DNA from: an uncultured bacterium
Lineage (GTDB): Bacteria; Actinomycetota; Actinomycetes; S36-B12
DNA: 10,346 nucleotides
Reading direction: 5' to 3'
Assembly: GCA_903908025.1 (NCBI GenBank)
Contig: CAIVQM010000024.1
Coordinates: 1-10,346, forward strand
In this document: positions 6,984 to 10,346 of the stretch, piece by piece
How positions within the stretch are numbered: position 1 is the stretch's first letter
Layout of the letters: the number at the start of each line of letters is the position of its first letter
The notes under the pieces: generated by a model
What the model was told of the DNA's origin: nothing
Database searches by the model: none
What the model saw: only the letters and a program-made list of their open reading frames with translations
Program-made: the position numbers and the translations under genes

Positions 6984-7135
6984 GAAACCCTCCCCTTCGC
7001 AGACGACACTGCAGTATCCAGCACAGCACCATCGCCGGCTCTAGCCGCGTGCCGTCTGTCCAACGGCCGCCGGCTGAGGTCCTGGCCCCGCTCGGTGAAC
7101 CACCAGGCGCAGGGTCAAGGGCCAATTCGGAGTCG

Positions 7136-7393
7136 ATGGAACTCGAGCAGCGCTACTCCGATGCTGGCCCTGCCGTGCTGCAGGTGCCAACGCGGCCAGC
7201 GTTCATCGCGTGGAAGACCGCGGCGTATATCGACCGCCGCGCATCGCGCGACCTGTCGCACCAGACACGCTTGCTCATCACCGCAGCCGAAGCCCGGAGC
7301 ATTGCCTTGGATGCGCGGCAAGCCTGTTGGGAGCGACCCACCGATTCCCATGAGTGCCAGACTCCGCCAACGGATATCTGTGCGCCGCTATGA
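7136..7393 (+). pseudogene. C-terminal remnant of an AbiEii/AbiGii-type nucleotidyltransferase toxin, with internal deletion
   Basis: The gap of about 400 bases between the B3/4 gene start and the DUF1254 gene end contains a plus-strand frame that ends at TGA 7391-7393. From M7136 it reads MELEQRYSDAGPAVLQVPTR (1-20), PAFIAWKTAAYIDRRASRDL (21-40), then SHQTRLLITAAEAR (41-54). The first 40 residues match the part of AbiEii-like toxins where RYSDAPPA, VPTR.AF..K.AA..DRRA.RDL is followed by YDLW.L. The next residues match the family's closing QTRL-AAEAL stretch. The 40-50 residues that normally separate the two (the DLW.L helix and the GPT region) are missing at about 7255/7256 without a change of frame. 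The N-terminal nucleotidyltransferase core (GS.xLR.D/DxD motifs) and the AbiEi antitoxin are absent. This is family recognition from memory, not a search. The ATG has a weak GGAG just upstream, so a short peptide could still be made. Confidence 0.55.
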
Positions 7394-9853
7394 CCGACCG
7401 GGGACGTCGAGCACGAGGAATCTGTGCACGGTTCCGTTGATCCTCGTCACGGCAAGCGGATAGGTCCCGGGCCTGCTGACAGCCAGGGCCGGGAGCGCCA
7501 GCCGGCCATTCGGAGTTGCACGGACGACACCCACATCCCGATACACGCCGTCGACCTTGATCCGGACGCGGTAGTGCCGCCCAGGCGACATGCCCTGGAC
7601 ATCGAGGGCGACGGGTCGCCCACGCGTGAGCGACACATGCCCTGCACCACCGATGGTCACGGAGAGGAGGCGCGGGATGACGCGGTGCTTGAGATTCGCC
7701 GCGACCCCGTCGCTGACAACCACGACCCCCGGTGCCACAACGGCGGAGGCGCTGCCGGACGAATCCACCGCGACCAGCGGCGGCAGAACATATGTCGTCG
7801 ACACGTCGCTGTTGAGCGGGAGAATCGACGGCGGTTGGCTCCCCGGTGTCGGGTAGTACATCCGGATCATCGCCTGGATGCTCGTCGGGACGCTGACGTC
7901 CGTGCCGTAGAGCGACTGGTAATAGGCGGTGCTGGGCGTCGGGATCCAGTTCGACGCGGCTGCCCCTGAGGGCAGGTTGGGGCCGACCCACAGGGTCACC
8001 GACCCGTCCGCATTCACCGCCAGGTCACCCGCGCTGAGCTGGTCTGAGCCCAGCTGGGACACCGGCTGCACGAGTCCGAAGGTGAGCGGCGACGTCCCTG
8101 CGGTGAGCGGCACGATCGGACCGGGCGACCCTCCGAGCGACGCACTCTGCTGGATCGGCACCTTGCCCGGCGAGAGCTCCTGCAGCCACGTACGGGACAC
8201 CTGGAAGGTGTAGGGGCCGGCCGTTGACCCGGTCAGGCCAGCGGCCACGTAGTAGACAGCGCCGGGCACGAGTCCGTAGTCCGCAGCGTTCGCACCGAAG
8301 ATCAGCGGTGTGCTGAGGCCGATCGGCCCCCACGCGGGTGCATTGACCGTCAGGGTGTCGCTGGCCGCGTCGACACTGATCACATTCGTGCTGGTCGCGT
8401 CGGAGTAGGCGGTGTTCAGCACGCTTGTCTGGGGAATGAAGGGCGCGGAGCTGGACGTCGCGTCCGGTTGGTACACCACGAGCGACCAGAACCCCGCGAC
8501 CTTTCCGCCCTGCTCCACCATCGGCGGCAGGATGCCCGTCACCGGGTAGCTGCTGTAGCTGCCCTGGGGCGGAGTGAAGGTGATGCTGTAAGTGTTGTTC
8601 CCATCGAGCTGGGTGCTGCCATCGTTGGAGTTCATCGTCGGGTAGACGCCGTCGAGCGGGACGTTGGCCGAGCCGCCGGCGAGTACCACGATCGCCCGCG
8701 TGAGGTAGCCGGCTCTGGTGTTGGCGTAAGTGCCGATCATCTTGTTCAGATAGGACCAGTAGTTAGTCGCCGATTTCGCCGTACCCGACGTCGCGGCCGT
8801 CTGAGCGATCTTCTCACCGGCCTCGAAACCACTCTTCAGGGCGGCGAGCTCAGCAGCCTTCCAACCATCGGGGATATCGAAGCCCGCTGCAGTCAGGCCG
8901 ATCGGAGCGAACCTGTCCAACGTCGCCTGCTGCGGGTAGGCCGGCATGTAGTACGTGTCGGTGGCGCCGTACTGAGGCAGGTACTGCGGTGGCAGGTCGG
9001 AAATCGGCGTTCCGGACATGCCGGTGGCAGCGGTGGGCAGCGGGCTGTACGCCAGCCCGTCGCCGACCTGAGTGAAGAAGTCCACGGCGTTCGTCGGTGC
9101 CGACTGCCACGCCTGCGCCTGCTTCGTCTGCGCCGGGCTGGGTGTGACATTGTCGAAGCTTGCCGGGTAGACCGCTGCGTAGCCGTTGGCGGCGAAGTCG
9201 CTCAGGCTGTTGAGCGCGAACGCGTCGACCACGTTCTGCCGGACGCTTGCCACCGAGGTCGACGCTGCAGCGGCGGTGAGCGAGTTCGCGCGGATCCGGA
9301 TGAGCAGCCAGTTCAGTTGAGTGTCGGTGGCCAGTACCGGATACACCGTGCCGTTCAGCGTGACCGTCTTCATGTCGGCCAGCGGATCCGTCGGGCTGAC
9401 AAGGACGTACGAGGTCGCCACGTTCGTCGGCGTGGTGCGGTTGCCGATACTGCCGATGCCATTGACGAATGCGTCCAGATAGTTGGCCACGTAGTACTGA
9501 CCGGTTGTCGGCGGAACGGTGAGCACCATGGGGGCACCGCCCGTGGTGTTGAAGTCGATGAAGGCGTTGATGTAGAGGACCGATGCATCCCCCGCATTGG
9601 TGGCGTTGTTGTTCCACGCAGCCTCGTTGTTCCCGTACTTCAGCGTGTTGACCGGAGCACTCACGAGCTCCTGATAGTGAGAGAACCGGTAGACGAACTC
9701 CGGTGCCAGCCCCCAGATGTAGGCGTCTCGGGCAAGGTTGCGGATGCTCACGAGGTCGGGACGGTCGACTGCTTGCGCCGCTGGCGCCTGCCCAATGGTG
9801 GCAAGAGCGATCCCCAGAGCCAGGATCCCGACCAGCCGACTGCGATTCCTCAT
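7388..9853 (-). CDS. Secreted DUF1254/DUF1214 protein with an inserted beta domain and a C-terminal beta domain
   Basis: About 821 residues from ATG 9853. I chose this start because it opens a clean signal peptide (RNRSR, hydrophobic core, AAQA cleavage near residue 28) after GGATGGGA; a GTG at 9889 would add 12 residues before it and has no ribosome-binding site. Residues 39-150 match DUF1254 (ARDAYIWGLAPEFVYRFSHY, NTLKYGN, INAFIDFN, VPPTTGQYYVANYLDAFVN, IGNRTT). The DUF1214 half starts near residue 390 (GGSANVPLDGVYP, PPMV.QGG..AGFWSLVVY to 461) and resumes near 604 (LSAGDLAVNADGSVTLWVG, AASNWIPTP, MIRMYYPTPGSQPPSILP to 679). Between them sits an insertion of about 135 residues. Residues about 725-821 are a Val/Gly-rich beta domain of possible Ig-like type. 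Family members are usually 350-480 residues, so this is unusually long. Its biochemical role is unknown; DUF1254/1214 proteins are exported in many bacteria and some are linked to lipid or envelope metabolism. The stop overlaps the end of the toxin remnant tail to tail. Confidence 0.9.
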   Translation of the reverse strand: MRNRSRLVGILALGIALATIGQAPAAQAVDRPDLVSIRNLARDAYIWGLAPEFVYRFSHYQELVSAPVNTLKYGNNEAAWNNNATNAGDASVLYINAFIDFNTTGGAPMVLTVPPTTGQYYVANYLDAFVNGIGSIGNRTTPTNVATSYVLVSPTDPLADMKTVTLNGTVYPVLATDTQLNWLLIRIRANSLTAAAASTSVASVRQNVVDAFALNSLSDFAANGYAAVYPASFDNVTPSPAQTKQAQAWQSAPTNAVDFFTQVGDGLAYSPLPTAATGMSGTPISDLPPQYLPQYGATDTYYMPAYPQQATLDRFAPIGLTAAGFDIPDGWKAAELAALKSGFEAGEKIAQTAATSGTAKSATNYWSYLNKMIGTYANTRAGYLTRAIVVLAGGSANVPLDGVYPTMNSNDGSTQLDGNNTYSITFTPPQGSYSSYPVTGILPPMVEQGGKVAGFWSLVVYQPDATSSSAPFIPQTSVLNTAYSDATSTNVISVDAASDTLTVNAPAWGPIGLSTPLIFGANAADYGLVPGAVYYVAAGLTGSTAGPYTFQVSRTWLQELSPGKVPIQQSASLGGSPGPIVPLTAGTSPLTFGLVQPVSQLGSDQLSAGDLAVNADGSVTLWVGPNLPSGAAASNWIPTPSTAYYQSLYGTDVSVPTSIQAMIRMYYPTPGSQPPSILPLNSDVSTTYVLPPLVAVDSSGSASAVVAPGVVVVSDGVAANLKHRVIPRLLSVTIGGAGHVSLTRGRPVALDVQGMSPGRHYRVRIKVDGVYRDVGVVRATPNGRLALPALAVSRPGTYPLAVTRINGTVHRFLVLDVPGRS

Positions 9854-9892
9854 CTGTTCCCATCCAACATTCGACATTCCCGGTGACACGCA

Positions 9893-9919
9893 GGAACCAC
9901 GACGTTGGCGTCGGTTTCC
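9893..9919 (-). promoter_or_regulatory. Imperfect hairpin in the leader of the DUF1254 gene
   Basis: Arms 9893-9904 and 9909-9919 pair over 10 positions (GGAA, C, CGACG) with one mismatch and one bulge, around the loop TTGG. It would lie 40-66 nt upstream of the ATG at 9853 in the 5' leader. It may affect translation or be an operator; neither is shown. Confidence 0.3.
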
Positions 9920-9955
9920 CCCTGAAATGCGGCCGGCGACAGGTTAGCAGCGGGA

Positions 9956-9985
9956 ATCACCACCTCGCTCACATCATGTGGTGAT
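9956..9985. promoter_or_regulatory. Nested inverted repeats in the divergent intergenic region, possible operator
   Basis: ATCACCAC (9956-9963) and GTGGTGAT (9978-9985) are exact 8-bp inverted copies with a 14-nt spacer. Inside and overlapping the right arm is a second symmetric site, CACAT-C-ATGTG (9970-9980). Both lie about 100 bp from the DUF1254 start and about 80 bp from the ATG at 10065, in the 211-bp region shared by the two divergent genes. A regulator-binding site controlling one or both genes is the natural reading, but no promoter hexamers are clear enough to fix its position relative to them. Confidence 0.4.
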
Positions 9986-10064
9986 GCGGACTCACCAGGT
10001 CGATTCCTAACGTCGGCTGCACGGCCGGACAACTCGCTCGGCCCCTCGGGAAAGGGAGTCTGTC

Positions 10065-10346
10065 ATGACCATCACGACCACTGGCCTCACGCGCGCAGCG
10101 GGCTTGAGCGCCGCAGCTGCCGGGCTCATCTTCATCGCCGTGCAGATCAACCATCCGACCATGGACGTGGCATCGGTCGCGACAACTGAGTGGGTGGTGC
10201 GCAACTCGGCCAAGGTCGTGATGGCGGCGCTCGCGCTCGTCGTCATCACCGGGATGTACCTGCGCCAGTTCCGTCAGGTCGGCGTCCTCGGGCTCGCCGG
10301 CTACCTGCTCTTCGGCGTCGGCTACCTGCTCATGTTCGCCTCGGAG
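10065..10346 (+). CDS. N-terminal part of a multi-pass membrane protein (cut by window end)
   Basis: The ATG at 10065 has a strong Shine-Dalgarno (GAAAGGGAG) 6 nt upstream, and 94 codons are open to the window edge. The visible part starts MTITTTGLTRAAGLSAAAAG and has three hydrophobic stretches: about residues 12-30 (SAAAAGLIFIAVQI), 50-64 (KVVMAALALVVITGMYL) and 75-92 (LGLAGYLLFGVGYLLMFA), with short polar links (NHPTMD, RQFRQ). This resembles the small uncharacterised four- to six-span membrane proteins common in actinobacteria (often DUF4386-like in annotation). I cannot name the family from this fragment. It is divergent from the DUF1254 gene and shares its intergenic region with the possible operator at 9956-9985. 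Confidence 0.8.
   Translation, partial: MTITTTGLTRAAGLSAAAAGLIFIAVQINHPTMDVASVATTEWVVRNSAKVVMAALALVVITGMYLRQFRQVGVLGLAGYLLFGVGYLLMFASE

Noticed and set aside
6764..7135. Upstream extension of the toxin-remnant frame
   Set aside because: The part before 6984 is antisense to the B3/4 gene, and 6984-7135 shows no toxin motifs; only the region from about 7136 can be matched.
8468..9886. 472-codon open frame antisense to the DUF1254 gene
   Set aside because: The protein is dominated by Arg, Val and Gly without any domain pattern, whereas the minus-strand frame has clear DUF1254/DUF1214 motifs and a signal peptide.

Overview
The window is GC-rich DNA with strong G/C bias at third codon positions, several GTG starts (FUSC protein, B3/4 protein, PaiB-like protein) and purine-rich Shine-Dalgarno sites. 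Together with the protein families present, this points to a high-GC Gram-positive bacterium (Actinomycetota). I cannot name a genus. There are no rRNA or tRNA genes, CRISPR arrays, or transposases that I can see.

Layout. (a) 2-2130, plus strand: the end of an integral membrane protein, then a 630-residue FUSC-family membrane protein 35 nt downstream, probably co-transcribed. (b) 2249-4993, plus strand: a secreted 914-residue fusion of a YncE/YVTN-type beta-propeller with an AcpA/phospholipase C-like phosphoesterase. (c) 4994-5312: a gap with a doubtful 100-codon ORF, a perfect 22-bp palindrome and a stem-loop at the meeting point of two convergent transcription units. (d) 6983-5313, minus strand: a tight three-gene operon, read in the order B3/4-domain protein (PheRS editing-domain fold), PaiB-like FMN-binding protein, and an unrecognised 78-residue acidic protein. 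(e) 7136-7393, plus strand: the decayed C-terminal end of an AbiEii-type nucleotidyltransferase toxin with an internal deletion. (f) 7388-9853, minus strand: a secreted DUF1254/DUF1214 protein of about 821 residues, whose DUF1214 half is split by an inserted beta-rich segment of about 135 residues and which ends in another beta-rich domain. (g) 9854-10064: a divergent intergenic region with inverted repeats. (h) 10065-10346, plus strand: the start of a small multi-pass membrane protein cut by the window edge.

How the parts relate. The region looks like a normal chromosomal stretch of envelope and secreted proteins with one toxin-antitoxin scar. The two large exported proteins are separate transcription units and I see no direct link between them. 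The only group with real evidence of joint function is the B3/4 - PaiB-like - small acidic protein operon: the first two genes are 2 nt apart, and the second and third use the same GGAAGGA ribosome-binding core. I did not find a convincing complete new defence or biosynthetic system. The best candidates for a second look are the split DUF1214 protein, the operon with its orphan third gene, and the toxin remnant.
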